Shown piece by piece: positions 27,576 to 36,149 of a stretch of DNA of 64,000 nucleotides. Within the stretch, counting starts at the first letter, position 1; each line of letters begins with the position of its first letter. The stretch covers positions 1 to 64,000 of the forward strand of contig JADJHR010000002.1 of assembly GCA_016707445.1 (NCBI GenBank), in the 5' to 3' direction. Source of the DNA: Rubrivivax sp. GTDB lineage: Bacteria > Pseudomonadota > Gammaproteobacteria > Burkholderiales > Burkholderiaceae_C. The position numbers were made by a program, and so were the translations under genes. The notes under the pieces were generated by a model. The model ran no database searches. It had not been told where the DNA came from and saw nothing but the letters and a program-made list of their open reading frames with translations.

Positions 27576-28321
27576 CAGCGCGCGGCGCCGAGCTCATCGG
27601 CCCGGGTCTGACCGGCCGCGAAGTCGAGGGCGCCGGTGTAGATGCTGCGCCCGCAGATCACGCCTTCGATGCCTTCAGATTCCACTGCACACAACTGTTC
27701 GATATCGGCCATGCCGGCCAGGCCACCCGACGCGATGACGGGGATGCTCAGCGCCTGCGCCAGCTTGACGGTGGCGTCGATGTTGATGCCGGACAGCATG
27801 CCGTCGCGGCCGATGTCGGTGTAGATCACGGCGTTGACGCCATAGTCCTCGAACTTGCGGGCCAGGTCGATCACCTCGTGGCCGGTCAGCTTGCTCCAGC
27901 CGTCGGTGGCCACCTTGCCGTCTTTGGCGTCCAGGCCCACGATGATGTGGCCGCCGAACGCGCTGCAGGCGTCTTTCAGGAAGCCCGGGCTCTTGACCGC
28001 AGCCGTGCCGATGATGACGTAGCTCAGGCCGTCGTCGAGGTAGCGCTCGATCGTGTCCAGGTCGCGGATGCCGCCGCCGAGCTGCACCGGGATCTCTTCG
28101 CCGACCTCGCGCAGGATGGCCTTCACGGCGCCCTCATTGATCGGCTTGCCGGCAAAGGCGCCGTTCAGATCGACCAGGTGCAGGCGCCGGGCGCCGGCGT
28201 CGAGCCAGCGCCGGGCCATCGCGGCCGGATCTTCACCGAAGGTGGTCGAGGCCTTCATGTCGCCTTGCTGCAGGCGAACACAATGGCCGTCCTTGAGGTC
28301 GATGGCAGGGATCAGCAACAT
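27575..28321 (-). CDS. hisA: ProFAR isomerase HisA
   Basis: Amadori isomerisation in histidine synthesis. 248 residues, half-barrel paralogue of HisF: LLIPAIDLKDGHCVRLQQGD, VQLGGGIRDLDTIERYLD, YTDIGRDGMLSGINI and VIASGGLAGMADIEQL. A 62-bp gap precedes it, after hisH. Confidence 0.97.
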   Translation of the reverse strand: MLLIPAIDLKDGHCVRLQQGDMKASTTFGEDPAAMARRWLDAGARRLHLVDLNGAFAGKPINEGAVKAILREVGEEIPVQLGGGIRDLDTIERYLDDGLSYVIIGTAAVKSPGFLKDACSAFGGHIIVGLDAKDGKVATDGWSKLTGHEVIDLARKFEDYGVNAVIYTDIGRDGMLSGINIDATVKLAQALSIPVIASGGLAGMADIEQLCAVESEGIEGVICGRSIYTGALDFAAGQTRADELGAAR

Positions 28322-28383
28322 GGCTCGTGGCGGAGCGTGGGGGGTGGATCCGGGTGGGGATCGGGAAGAGGGTTGGCTCTCGG

Positions 28384-29027
28384 TCAGGGCTTCCAGGACA
28401 GGAAGTTGCGGTACAGGGCCAGGCCGTGCTCGGCGCTCTTCTCGGGGTGAAACTGGGTGGCGAAAATGTTATCTCGTGCCAGCGCGCAGGTAAAGCGCAG
28501 ACCGTAGTCGGTGATGCCGGCGCTGTGCGCTGCATCGACCGGGTCGGCATGGTAACTGTGCACGAAGTAGAACCAGCTCTGGTCAGGCACACCGGCCCAG
28601 ATCGGGTGCGTGCGCGACTGCTGCACGCGGTTCCAGCCCATCTGCGGCACCTTGTAGCGGCTGCCATCGGGTTGCAGACGGCCGTCCAGCCGGAAGCGCC
28701 GAACCTCGCCCGGGATCAGACCCAGGCCGGGCGTGTCCTGCTCTTCGCTGTGCGTCAGCAGCATCTGCATGCCCACGCACACGCCCATCAACGGCTTGTT
28801 CGCGGCAGCATGCAGCACCGCGTCGTGCAGGCCCGAGTCGCGCAGCTCGCGCATGCATTCGCGCATCGCCCCTGGCCCGGCAAGACCACCCGCTCTGCGG
28901 CAAGGACCTGAGCGGGCTGGCTGGTGACGACCACATCGACGCCGGTGCCGGCCGCCACATGCAGCAGCGCCTGCGATACCGATCGCAGGTTGCCCATGCC
29001 GTAGTCGACCACCGCAACCGTGGTCAT
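28384..29027 (-). CDS. hisH: imidazole glycerol phosphate synthase, amidotransferase subunit, one frameshift
   Basis: Glutaminase subunit delivering ammonia to HisF. The N-terminus TVAVVDYGMGNLRSVSQAL and VVLPGQG is in one frame; AMRECMRELRDSG onward, with catalytic Cys (MGVCVGMQML) and His/Glu (ATQFHPEKSAEHG), is in another. The break is at a four-C run (28869-28872 on the plus strand): five would restore QGAMREC, and 644 nt plus one gives 214 codons and a stop, the normal length. An essential pathway gene with a homopolymer indel points to a sequencing error. It starts one base after hisB. Confidence 0.9.
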
Positions 29028-29028
29028 C

Positions 29029-29628
29029 TCAAAGCGTGCCCTTGGTCGATGGAATCATGCCGGCTGCGCGTGGGTCGCTCGTCAGCGCCATGCGCAGGGC
29101 ACGCGCGAAGGCTTTGAACACCGTCTCGCACTGGTGGTGGGCGTTGTCGCCATGCAGGTTGTCGATGTGCAACGTGACCAGCGCGTGGTTGGCAAAACCC
29201 TGGAAGAACTCGACTGCCAGCTGGGTGTCGAAGCCGCCGATCATGGCGGCCTTGAAGGGCACCCGCATGTGCAGGCCGGGACGGCCAGAAAAGTCGATCA
29301 CCACGCGCGACAGCGCCTCGTCCAGCGGCACGTAGGCATGGCCGTAGCGTGTGATGCCGGCCTTGTTGCCCACCGCCTGCGCCACCGCCATGCCCAGCGT
29401 GATGCCGACGTCTTCCACCGTGTGGTGGCCGTCGATGTGCAGGTCGCCATCGGCCTCGACCGTCAGGTCGATCAGACCATGACGGGCCACCTGGTCGAGC
29501 ATGTGGTCGAAAAAGCCGATGCCGGTGGCCAGTTCGGCCTGCCCGCTGCCATCGATGTCGATGCGGACGCGGATCCGGGTTTCCTTGGTGTCGCGCCGGA
29601 CGTCGGCGGTGCGGTGCTGCAGTTCCAT
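29029..29628 (-). CDS. hisB: imidazoleglycerol-phosphate dehydratase
   Basis: A 199-residue monofunctional IGP dehydratase (no N-terminal phosphatase domain): ETRIRVRIDIDG, GFFDHMLDQVARHGLIDL, HIDGHHTVEDVGI (manganese ligands) and HHQCETVFKAFARAL. Sits between hisC and hisH with short spacing. Confidence 0.97.
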   Translation of the reverse strand: MELQHRTADVRRDTKETRIRVRIDIDGSGQAELATGIGFFDHMLDQVARHGLIDLTVEADGDLHIDGHHTVEDVGITLGMAVAQAVGNKAGITRYGHAYVPLDEALSRVVIDFSGRPGLHMRVPFKAAMIGGFDTQLAVEFFQGFANHALVTLHIDNLHGDNAHHQCETVFKAFARALRMALTSDPRAAGMIPSTKGTL

Positions 29629-29652
29629 GCGGTGTGGGTATCCAAAGCGGGG

Positions 29653-30741
29653 TCAGAGGCTGGCGCGCAAGGCGTCGATCATGGCGTCATTTTCTTCCGG
29701 CGCGCCGACTGTCAGCCGAAGGCAGTTGACGAGCAGGGGGTGCAGGCCGGCAATGTGCTTGACCAGGATGCCCCGGCGCTTCAGGCCTTCGAAGGCGGCG
29801 GTCGAGTCCGGCACCCGCACGAGGATCATGTTGGCCTCGCTGGGGAAGGGTTGCACGCCGGCAATGCCACGCAAGGCTTGTTGAAGGCGTTCGCGCTCGC
29901 TGCGCAGCAAGGCGGCCTGGTGCGCGTATTCGTCGGCGTGGTCCAGCGCGAACAGCGTCGCCTCGGCGTTCAGTGCACTGACGTTGTAGGGCGGGCGCAC
30001 CTTGTCGATCTCGTCGATCAGCGCCGCGCGGCCGCACAGGTAGCCCAGCCGCACGCCGGCCAGGCCGAACTTGGACAAGGTGCGCATCACCAGCACATGG
30101 TCTTGCGTGGCCAGGCTTTGCATGCGGCTGCGGGCGGCAAATGGCTGGTAGGCCTCGTCGAACACCACCAGGCCATGCTGGGCCGCCACGGCGGCGACGA
30201 TGCGGTCGACGATGGCATCGCTGAACAGGTTGGCGGTCGGGTTGTTCGGATAGGCGATGTAGGTCAGCGCCGGGCAATGGCTTTCGATAGCCGCCAGCAT
30301 GGCCGTTTCGTCGAGTTCGAAGTCGGCACTCAGGGCCACACCGACGAAGCCCAGCCCGCGCAGGCGCGCTGACATCTCGTACATCACGAAGCCCGGCAAG
30401 GGCGCCAGCACGCTGGCTCCGGGCACGTTGCAGGCGACCGACAGGATGTCGATCAGTTCGTCCGATCCGTTGCCCAGCATCAGCTTGCAACCGGCCGGCA
30501 GTTCGACGAATGCCGACAGGCGCTCGACAACGTCGGTAACGCACTGCGCCGGGTAACGGTTGATCGCCACGCGCGCCAGCCGTTCGCCCAGCTCGCGCTG
30601 CAGATCGGGCGGCAGGCGAAACGGGTTTTCCATCGCGTCGAGCTTGATGAAACCGGCACTGGGCTGGATGGCATAGGCGTGCATCGATTTCACGTCCTGA
30701 CGGACGGTTCGCTGCAGGCGGTCGGCAAGCGGGGTATTCAT
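29653..30741 (-). CDS. hisC: histidinol-phosphate aminotransferase
   Basis: PLP enzyme of 362 residues. Visible: ENPFRLPPDLQREL, GNGSDELIDIL, YPNNPTANLF, VFDEAYQPFA and the PLP lysine in RTLSKFGLAGVRLGY. The ATG overlaps the vapC stop (ATGA), so its translation probably depends on the toxin gene. hisG and hisD, usually just upstream in Burkholderiales, are absent here. Confidence 0.97.
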   Translation of the reverse strand: MNTPLADRLQRTVRQDVKSMHAYAIQPSAGFIKLDAMENPFRLPPDLQRELGERLARVAINRYPAQCVTDVVERLSAFVELPAGCKLMLGNGSDELIDILSVACNVPGASVLAPLPGFVMYEMSARLRGLGFVGVALSADFELDETAMLAAIESHCPALTYIAYPNNPTANLFSDAIVDRIVAAVAAQHGLVVFDEAYQPFAARSRMQSLATQDHVLVMRTLSKFGLAGVRLGYLCGRAALIDEIDKVRPPYNVSALNAEATLFALDHADEYAHQAALLRSERERLQQALRGIAGVQPFPSEANMILVRVPDSTAAFEGLKRRGILVKHIAGLHPLLVNCLRLTVGAPEENDAMIDALRASL

Positions 30742-31196
30742 GCGGTGCTGGCATCCAGAAGGTCAGGCCCGACGAGAAAAGGACTGATGATGCGCACGCC
30801 GTCGATCTGCCGGTCGTGCGACAGGTCTTCGCTCAGCAAGCAGGCACAGCCTTGCTGTTGTGCGGCAGCGACGATCAGGGCATCGCCGAAGCCCAGTTGG
30901 TAGCGGCTTTCGATGGCCCAGGCGTTCTCTACGGTGGCTTGGTCAGTCCTCCACGGCTGCCAGCGCTGATAGCGGCGCACCTCGGCGCGAGCGTCTCCGG
31001 CGGGCATCGCGGGCTTGAGCCCGGCCGTGGCCCGGGTGTAGAACTCGTCGAGCACCTGGCTGCTGATGCGTCCGCAGCGTCGAAGCCAGAGTTCGCGCAA
31101 CCAGGCCCTCGCGGCCTGGTGCTTGACCGGGTCGGCCAGATCCTCTGAATACAGCAGGATGTTGGTATCAACGAAGACGGTCGGGCCGATTGCCAT
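30738..31196 (-). CDS. vapC: VapC-type PIN-domain toxin
   Basis: A 152-residue PIN ribonuclease: VFVDTNILLYSED (first Asp), a central Glu region (SSQVLDEFYTRA), LGFGDALIVAAAQQ (third acidic residue) and LLSEDLSHDRQIDG (fourth). Typical VapC toxins cleave specific tRNAs or rRNA. It overlaps the antitoxin by 29 bases upstream and hisC by four bases downstream, an unusual location that ties the module to histidine gene expression. Confidence 0.9.
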   Translation of the reverse strand: MAIGPTVFVDTNILLYSEDLADPVKHQAARAWLRELWLRRCGRISSQVLDEFYTRATAGLKPAMPAGDARAEVRRYQRWQPWRTDQATVENAWAIESRYQLGFGDALIVAAAQQQGCACLLSEDLSHDRQIDGVRIISPFLVGPDLLDASTA

Positions 31197-31413
31197 GGGA
31201 TAGCTCGCGTGTCGGGTAAGGGCTGCCGTCGGAGCTGAAGCTCAGGTCGCGCTGCAGCCAATCCTGCATCGCCCGTTCGTAGGCGTCGTCGTGCCGCATC
31301 TTGTCGGCCAGCATTTCACCCACCAAACGGGACACGCTGGTGTTGCGCCGCGCAGCCTCCAGCCTGGCCCAGTCGGCGACGCAGTCTTCCATCGTGACGG
31401 TGACGTTTTTCAT
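31168..31413 (-). CDS. vapB: VapB-like ribbon-helix-helix antitoxin
   Basis: 81 residues. The N-terminus has an RHH pattern (KNVTVTMEDCVADWARLEAARRNTSVSRLVGEML): a beta strand, helix, turn with N-T-S and a second helix. The C-terminal tail (DLSFSSDGSPYPTRE) would wrap the toxin. ATG at 31413; the frame is open far upstream but that is antisense of the thioesterase gene. Repeated half-sites directly upstream fit autoregulation by the RHH dimer. Confidence 0.82.
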   Translation of the reverse strand: MKNVTVTMEDCVADWARLEAARRNTSVSRLVGEMLADKMRHDDAYERAMQDWLQRDLSFSSDGSPYPTRELSHGNRPDRLR

Positions 31414-31420
31414 TAAAGGT

Positions 31421-31473
31421 TTGACACGAAGATCGTGATGCACGAGTTTCGTGTCACACGAACTTCGTGTCAA
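31421..31473 (-). promoter_or_regulatory. vapBC operator with repeated ACACGAA/TTCGTGT half-sites
   Basis: Four matching half-sites: ACACGAA at 31424-31430, TTCGTGT at 31448-31454, ACACGAA at 31456-31462 and TTCGTGT at 31464-31470. The last two form a perfect 15-bp palindrome. TTGACA occurs at the outer edge on both strands (31421-31426 and complement of 31468-31473). RHH antitoxins bind such arrays cooperatively. The site also lies 46 bp upstream of the divergent thioesterase gene. Confidence 0.7.
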
Positions 31474-31518
31474 CAGTTGTTGCTGTGATGCAGCAGCACC
31501 GCACGGCATCATGGCGGC

Positions 31519-32415
31519 ATGAAACACGACGCTTGGCGACACGACCTCGGCCGATACGACTTCACCTTCGAGATTCCGACACGCTACAGCGACGTCGACA
31601 CGCTGCGCCATCTGAACAACTCGGCGCTTTCCGGTCTGCACCAGGAGGCACGCCATCGCTTCCTGGTCGACCGCCTTGGCGATGCGTTCTGGCGAGCGCG
31701 CGGCCCGCGTCTGCTGGCCGCCCGGGTAACCACAGAATTTCTGCTCGAGAGTCAATATCCACAGGCGATGCAGGCCGCAGTCCGCACGACGGCACTCGAC
31801 CAGCAAACGCTGACACTGGCGTCTGCCTTGTTTCAGGACGGGCATTGTGTCGGCCTGCAGCAGGCCCAACTGGCAGCCAGCGATCGTGGTCAGGTGATCG
31901 ATCTGCCGCCGACCTGGGTTTCGGCGCTGGGCACCCTCGAGCCGGCATTGGCCAGCGATCGGCGATCGGACAAGCCTGTGCCGCCGGCTCTGAGCCAGTT
32001 TGTGCAGCGCGGTGAACTTGATACCCTCTACGCCGACCTCGACGCGACCGGCCGCATCAGTGAGCTGGCGCTGATGCGAAGTTCCGAACAGGGTAGATCG
32101 ACACTGCTGCGGGCCGCTTTCGCCACACTCGGTGATTCGGCCGAACGCGCCTGGCTGGGCATGCTGGTGGCGCGCGTGGACCTGCACCTGCTGCAGCACG
32201 CGCCCTTGCCGCCGCGCTGGCAGCTGGGTTCTGGAGTCGGCCACCTGGGCCGCAGTTCGGTCGTGTTGCGTGTGGCCTTCTTCGATCAGCACGCTCACTG
32301 CGCCGCCTATGCCGACAGCGTGCTGGTCTTCGTCGACCGCAAGGCCGGCAAGCCGGTGGCGATGCCCGACGTCATTCGGCAACTGCTTGACCAGCAGCGG
32401 CTTCTGGCGCCTTAG
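31519..32415 (+). CDS. acyl-CoA thioesterase-like double-hotdog protein
   Basis: 298 residues. The N-terminal half has a 4HBT-type hotdog start: FEIPTRYSDVDTLRHLNNSALSGLHQEARHRFL, with the typical RYSD.D...HLNN pattern; the second half repeats a hotdog-like region around SSEQGRSTLLRAAFATLG and VVLRVAFFDQHAHCAAYADSVLVFVDR. This resembles the fused thioesterase family. Substrate unknown. Divergent from vapBC, sharing its intergenic operator region. Confidence 0.7.
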   Translation: MKHDAWRHDLGRYDFTFEIPTRYSDVDTLRHLNNSALSGLHQEARHRFLVDRLGDAFWRARGPRLLAARVTTEFLLESQYPQAMQAAVRTTALDQQTLTLASALFQDGHCVGLQQAQLAASDRGQVIDLPPTWVSALGTLEPALASDRRSDKPVPPALSQFVQRGELDTLYADLDATGRISELALMRSSEQGRSTLLRAAFATLGDSAERAWLGMLVARVDLHLLQHAPLPPRWQLGSGVGHLGRSSVVLRVAFFDQHAHCAAYADSVLVFVDRKAGKPVAMPDVIRQLLDQQRLLAP

Positions 32416-32865
32416 GCGCTGCATCGGCAATCCCAGAATGCAGCCCTGGATCTGTCGCCGGCAACTCATCTGGAAGCCCCCTTCATTTCTAAAAGTATCG
32501 ACTTGCTCGGCGAAATGGATGACAAGACTCAACAACTGACCCTGGTGCAGGCCAACCTGCGCCAGATCTCGGTCTTGTTCAAAATCAATCTGTACAGCCT
32601 GGGCCTGGCTGATCGTCCACTGGGCCCGCTGCTCGATGCCGTGGCGCACGCCGCTGCGGTCAACCGCAGGGGTCTTGAGCCGTTGTATCCAGGGTGTGGG
32701 GTTGGCTCGTCGCGCCCATGCAACGATCCAGGCCGGGTAGTGGTCTGTTCGCGGTTCAAGGGCCCAACGGCGTCAGAATCGCTGGTCGCGCCCGAGGACC
32801 CGGCAGCATCCGCGCAGGGCCCCGGATTTCTCCCTCTACGATCGAGTCGAAAGGACCTTCGCACC
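32416..32865. other. 450-bp gap upstream of the cytochrome c gene
   Basis: No recognisable gene. The cytochrome reading frame stays open upstream from 32515 (MDDKTQQLTLVQANLRQ...), but this stretch shows no family marks and would place the signal peptide internally, so I do not extend the cytochrome. No hairpin terminator is obvious after the thioesterase. It may hold a promoter region or a decayed gene. Confidence 0.35.
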
Positions 32866-33177
32866 ATGTTCCGTCGCGCACTGTTCATCTCGGCCTTGCT
32901 GGCCACGGCATCTGTTCCTGCTATGGCCAACATGGCACTGGCCACCAAGCTCGGTTGCACGGCCTGCCACGCTGTCGACAAGAAGCTTGTCGGTCCCAGC
33001 TACCAGGATGTGTCCAAGAAATACGCAGGCCAGAAAGACGCCGAGGCCAAGCTGGAGGCCAAGGTGAAGAAGGGTGGCTCCGGTGTCTGGGGCCCGGTGC
33101 CGATGCCGCCGAACCCGACGGTCAGTGATGCCGACCTGCAGACCGTGGTCAAGTGGATCCTGAGCGGCGCCAAGTAA
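32866..33177 (+). CDS. small periplasmic c-type cytochrome (c551/c552 type)
   Basis: A 103-residue monohaem cytochrome: signal peptide MFRRALFISALLATASVPAMA, haem site GCTACH near residue 33, the haem-side PSYQDVSKKYAGQ and the Met axial ligand in GPVPMPPNPTVSD. The C-terminal helix DLQTVVKWILSGAK is typical. It is a soluble electron carrier to a terminal oxidase or peroxidase. Followed by a strong terminator. Confidence 0.93.
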   Translation: MFRRALFISALLATASVPAMANMALATKLGCTACHAVDKKLVGPSYQDVSKKYAGQKDAEAKLEAKVKKGGSGVWGPVPMPPNPTVSDADLQTVVKWILSGAK

Positions 33178-33194
33178 GCGCACCAGCAACCACC

Positions 33195-33230
33195 GAAGGG
33201 CGCCCACGGGCGCCCTTCTTGCTTTTTCTT
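33195..33230 (+). terminator. terminator between cytochrome c and lemA (convergent)
   Basis: Inverted repeat GAAGGGCGCCC / GGGCGCCCTTC (33195-33205 and 33208-33218), followed by TTGCTTTTTCTT. Positioned between two convergent genes, it may act in both directions. Confidence 0.8.
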
Positions 33231-33244
33231 GAGGCGCGCCGTGA

Positions 33245-33790
33245 CTACAGGCGACCCGCGGTCCCGAAATCGAAGGCGCGTGCCAGCAACCGGGTGGGAA
33301 ACAGTCGCACGGCGTCGTTGTACGTTTGTGCCGCCTCGTTGAACATCTGGCGCGCAAAGACCAGCCTCGCTTCGGTCTCACGCAAGGTGGCCACATGCGT
33401 CGTTGCAGAGTTGTCGCCCAGAACGCGCGGGCGTTGCTCCAGCAGCGCCATCACCCTGGCTCCGGCGGCAGCCAGCGGCGCCTCGGCAGCCACCAGTGCC
33501 GCGGCCAGCGACGCCAACACTGGCCGTGCGCGCAGCGCATCGGCTGCCTGGCGACATTGGTCCTGAGCCGCCAGCCAGGCCTCGATGGCACTGTGCTCGC
33601 CAATCATCTCGTCGTGTGCCGCGGCCGCCAGCGCATGGGCCGCTGCGGCCCTGCGCTGGATCAGGTCATCGACCTGCGCATACACCGCACCGATCGCCGT
33701 GCGCATCGCTACCAGCCGGTTGTAGGCGCCGATCACCCAGAACATCAGCAGCGCGCAAACGCCGACGCCGAGCCATTGGGCCTGGCTCAT
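33245..33790 (-). CDS. LemA-family protein
   Basis: 181 residues: an N-terminal membrane helix (WLGVGVCALLMFWVIGAYNRLV) followed by a long helical periplasmic or cytoplasmic domain with the LemA pattern (YNRLVAMRTAIGAVYAQVDDLIQRRA, ETEARLVFARQMFNEAAQTYNDAVRLFP). Function of the family is poorly known. It ends the topB/AEC/proA minus-strand run, 37 bases after proA. Confidence 0.85.
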   Translation of the reverse strand: MSQAQWLGVGVCALLMFWVIGAYNRLVAMRTAIGAVYAQVDDLIQRRAAAAHALAAAAHDEMIGEHSAIEAWLAAQDQCRQAADALRARPVLASLAAALVAAEAPLAAAGARVMALLEQRPRVLGDNSATTHVATLRETEARLVFARQMFNEAAQTYNDAVRLFPTRLLARAFDFGTAGRL

Positions 33791-33827
33791 CGGTCAGCGG
33801 CGGCTTGAAGTCGGGTGCAAGCCATGG

Positions 33828-35102
33828 CTAGAGCCGCACTTCGCCCTGGCCCAGCACCACCCACTTGAGGGAAGTGAGGCCTTCCAGGCCCACCGGTCCG
33901 CGGGCGTGGAACTTGTCGGTGCTGATGCCGATCTCGGCCCCCAGGCCGTACTCGAAGCCATCGGCGAAGCGGGTGCTCGCATTGACCATGACGCTGGCCG
34001 AGTCGACTTCGCGCAGAAACCGCATCGCGTTCGGATGGTTCGTCGTCAGGATCGCGTCGGTGTGGTGCGAGCCATGGCGGTTGATGTGAGCAATGGCCTC
34101 ATCGAGGTTGTCGACGACCTTGATGCTGATCACATGGTCCAGGTATTCCTGGTCCCAGTCGGCGGCCGTGGCGGGCACGACCTTGGGACGCGGCGACAGC
34201 AGCGCCGCGGCACGCGGGCAGCAGCGCATCTCCACGCCCTTGCTTGCAAAGACATCGCCGATGCGCGGCAGAAAGGCCCCGGCCTGGCTGGCATGCACCA
34301 GCAGCGACTCAGCGGCATTGCAGGGGCTGACTTTCTGCGTCTTGGCGTTGTCGGTCACGGCCACGGCCAGCCCGAGGTCGACCTCGGCGTCGACGTAGAC
34401 ATGGCAATTGCCGTCCAGATGCTTGATGACCGGCACGCGCGCCTCGCGGGTGATGCGTTCGATCAACCCCTTGCCGCCGCGCGGGATGATCACATCCACC
34501 GACTCGGGCATCGTGATCAGGTGGCCGACCGCCGCGCGGTCGGTGGTTTGGATCAGTTGCACCGCGTCCGGCGGCAGGCCGGCGTCGACCAGTGCCGCCT
34601 GCACCAGCCCCCACAGTGCCAGGTTGGACTGCAGCGCCTCCGAGCCACCGCGCAGGATGCAGGCGTTGCCGCTCTTGATGGCCAGCGACGCCGCCTCGAT
34701 GGTGACGTTGGGCCGGCTCTCGTAGATCATGCCGAACACGCCCAGCGGCACGCGCATCCGGCCCACGCTGATGCCGCTGGGGCGGCGCTTGACGCCACTG
34801 ATCTCGCCCACCGGGTCGGGCATCGCGGCGATCTGCTCGCAGCCCTCGGCGACGGTCTCGATGGCCTTGGCGTCGAGCTGCAGTCGATCGACCAGCGCCG
34901 GCGCCAGGCCGGCGCCGCGCGCGGCACTCAGGTCCTTTTCGTTGGCCGCCTGCAGCGATGCGCCGGCGCCGCGCAGCCGGCAAGCCAGCGCGCTCAGCGC
35001 GGCGTTTCGGGCTGCCGTGGATGCGGCTGCCATCGTGGTGGCCGCTGCACGTGCGGCGGCACCCACGTGGGCCATGTAGGCAGGGAGGTCGCTCGGGTTC
35101 AT
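33828..35102 (-). CDS. proA: gamma-glutamyl phosphate reductase
   Basis: Second step of proline synthesis, NADPH-dependent. 424 residues of the aldehyde dehydrogenase fold: RRPSGISVGRMRVPLGVFGMIYESRPNVT, GKGLIERITREA, the catalytic Cys in AKTQKVSPCNAAESLLVH, and FMVNASTRFADGFEYGLGAEIGIST-type C-terminus (VMVNASTRF). I use ATG at 35102 (MNPSDLPAYM); the longer frame to 35171 overlaps the AEC gene. Confidence 0.97.
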   Translation of the reverse strand: MNPSDLPAYMAHVGAAARAAATTMAAASTAARNAALSALACRLRGAGASLQAANEKDLSAARGAGLAPALVDRLQLDAKAIETVAEGCEQIAAMPDPVGEISGVKRRPSGISVGRMRVPLGVFGMIYESRPNVTIEAASLAIKSGNACILRGGSEALQSNLALWGLVQAALVDAGLPPDAVQLIQTTDRAAVGHLITMPESVDVIIPRGGKGLIERITREARVPVIKHLDGNCHVYVDAEVDLGLAVAVTDNAKTQKVSPCNAAESLLVHASQAGAFLPRIGDVFASKGVEMRCCPRAAALLSPRPKVVPATAADWDQEYLDHVISIKVVDNLDEAIAHINRHGSHHTDAILTTNHPNAMRFLREVDSASVMVNASTRFADGFEYGLGAEIGISTDKFHARGPVGLEGLTSLKWVVLGQGEVRL

Positions 35103-35140
35103 GCGCCGATTGTCCCAAATCCGGCGTCGAGCACCCGAGT

Positions 35141-36127
35141 TCAGGCCAGCCAGGCCAGTAGCGCCAGCCACAGCGACCCGGTGGCGGCGAAAGCCACGGT
35201 GCTGATCATGATGGCTGCCGTGGTCTCGGCCTGCAGCGAGTCATAGCGCTGGCTGAACATCAGCGCGTTGCTGCCGACTGGCAGCGCCGCCATCATCACC
35301 ACCACCGACAGCGGCAGCCCGGCGAGGCCGAAAACCCCTTGCGCCGTGGCCAGCACCAGGGCCGGCAGGCCCAGCAGCTTGAGTGCACCGACGCCGATGG
35401 CGCCTTGCCACTGACCTTTCAGATTGCTGTAGGCGAGCGTCAACCCGATCAGCACCAGGCAGACCGGCACCACGGCCGAGCCCAATGTGGTCAGCGTCTC
35501 GTCCAGCACCGGCGCCAGACCCAGGCCGGTGGCATTCCAGAGCAGTCCGGCCAGCACAGGCAGCACCACCGGATGCACGATGGTGTTGCGCAAGGTCTGT
35601 CGCAACATCGGCCACAGGCGCGACGCCTGACCGGTGGCGGCGCGGTGGCGCCCAACGTCCAGTTCCGCCAGCACGGTCAGCAACGACAGCAGGATGATGG
35701 CGTGCAGGCTGACAAGCGCGATGTGGATGGCCAACCCGGCTTCGCCGAACAACGCTGCGGCCAGCGGAATGCCAACCTGAACCGAATTGCCGAACACCGC
35801 CGAGATCGCACGCACCGAGGGCGCGGCTGCACCCTGTGCGCCCGGGCCGGCCGTGCGCCGCTGCCACAGGTAGACGACGGCCACGAACAGCAGTGCCGGC
35901 ACGAAGAAGGCCGCCACGGTGCGCCAGGGCATGCTGGCGAAGTCCAGCCGCACCGTGGTGCGAAACAGCAGCGCCGGCACGAAGATCGTGAACGCGGCGT
36001 TGCCGAGCAGCCGGGCCGGGTCGCCACCGCCGGCACCGGTTTCCAGCCAGCGCAGACGCCCCGCCACCCAGCCCAGGCCCACCGTTAGGAAGATCGCCAG
36101 CAGCTTGTAGAAGACGGTGATCGTCAT
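35141..36127 (-). CDS. AEC-family (auxin efflux carrier-like) transporter
   Basis: A 328-residue inner-membrane carrier with about ten hydrophobic helices in two five-helix halves. Family signatures include AAFTIFVPALLFRTT, FGNSVQVGIPLAAALFGEAG and LPVGSNALMFSQRYD near the C-terminus. Bacterial members transport dicarboxylates such as malate or malonate; the substrate here is unknown. 22 bases downstream of topB and 38 upstream of proA on the same strand. Confidence 0.9.
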   Translation of the reverse strand: MTITVFYKLLAIFLTVGLGWVAGRLRWLETGAGGGDPARLLGNAAFTIFVPALLFRTTVRLDFASMPWRTVAAFFVPALLFVAVVYLWQRRTAGPGAQGAAAPSVRAISAVFGNSVQVGIPLAAALFGEAGLAIHIALVSLHAIILLSLLTVLAELDVGRHRAATGQASRLWPMLRQTLRNTIVHPVVLPVLAGLLWNATGLGLAPVLDETLTTLGSAVVPVCLVLIGLTLAYSNLKGQWQGAIGVGALKLLGLPALVLATAQGVFGLAGLPLSVVVMMAALPVGSNALMFSQRYDSLQAETTAAIMISTVAFAATGSLWLALLAWLA

Positions 36128-36149
36128 GCGCGCGGCCTGGCGCAGGCGT

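Noticed and set aside
26224..27597. One 457-codon open frame joining hisF shadow and rsmD
   Set aside because: Only the last ~188 codons match RsmD; upstream part is an off-frame reading of hisF. rsmD starts at GTG 26790.
32503..32865. N-terminal extension of the cytochrome c frame
   Set aside because: The signal peptide begins at 32866; extension has no known domain and would put it inside the protein.
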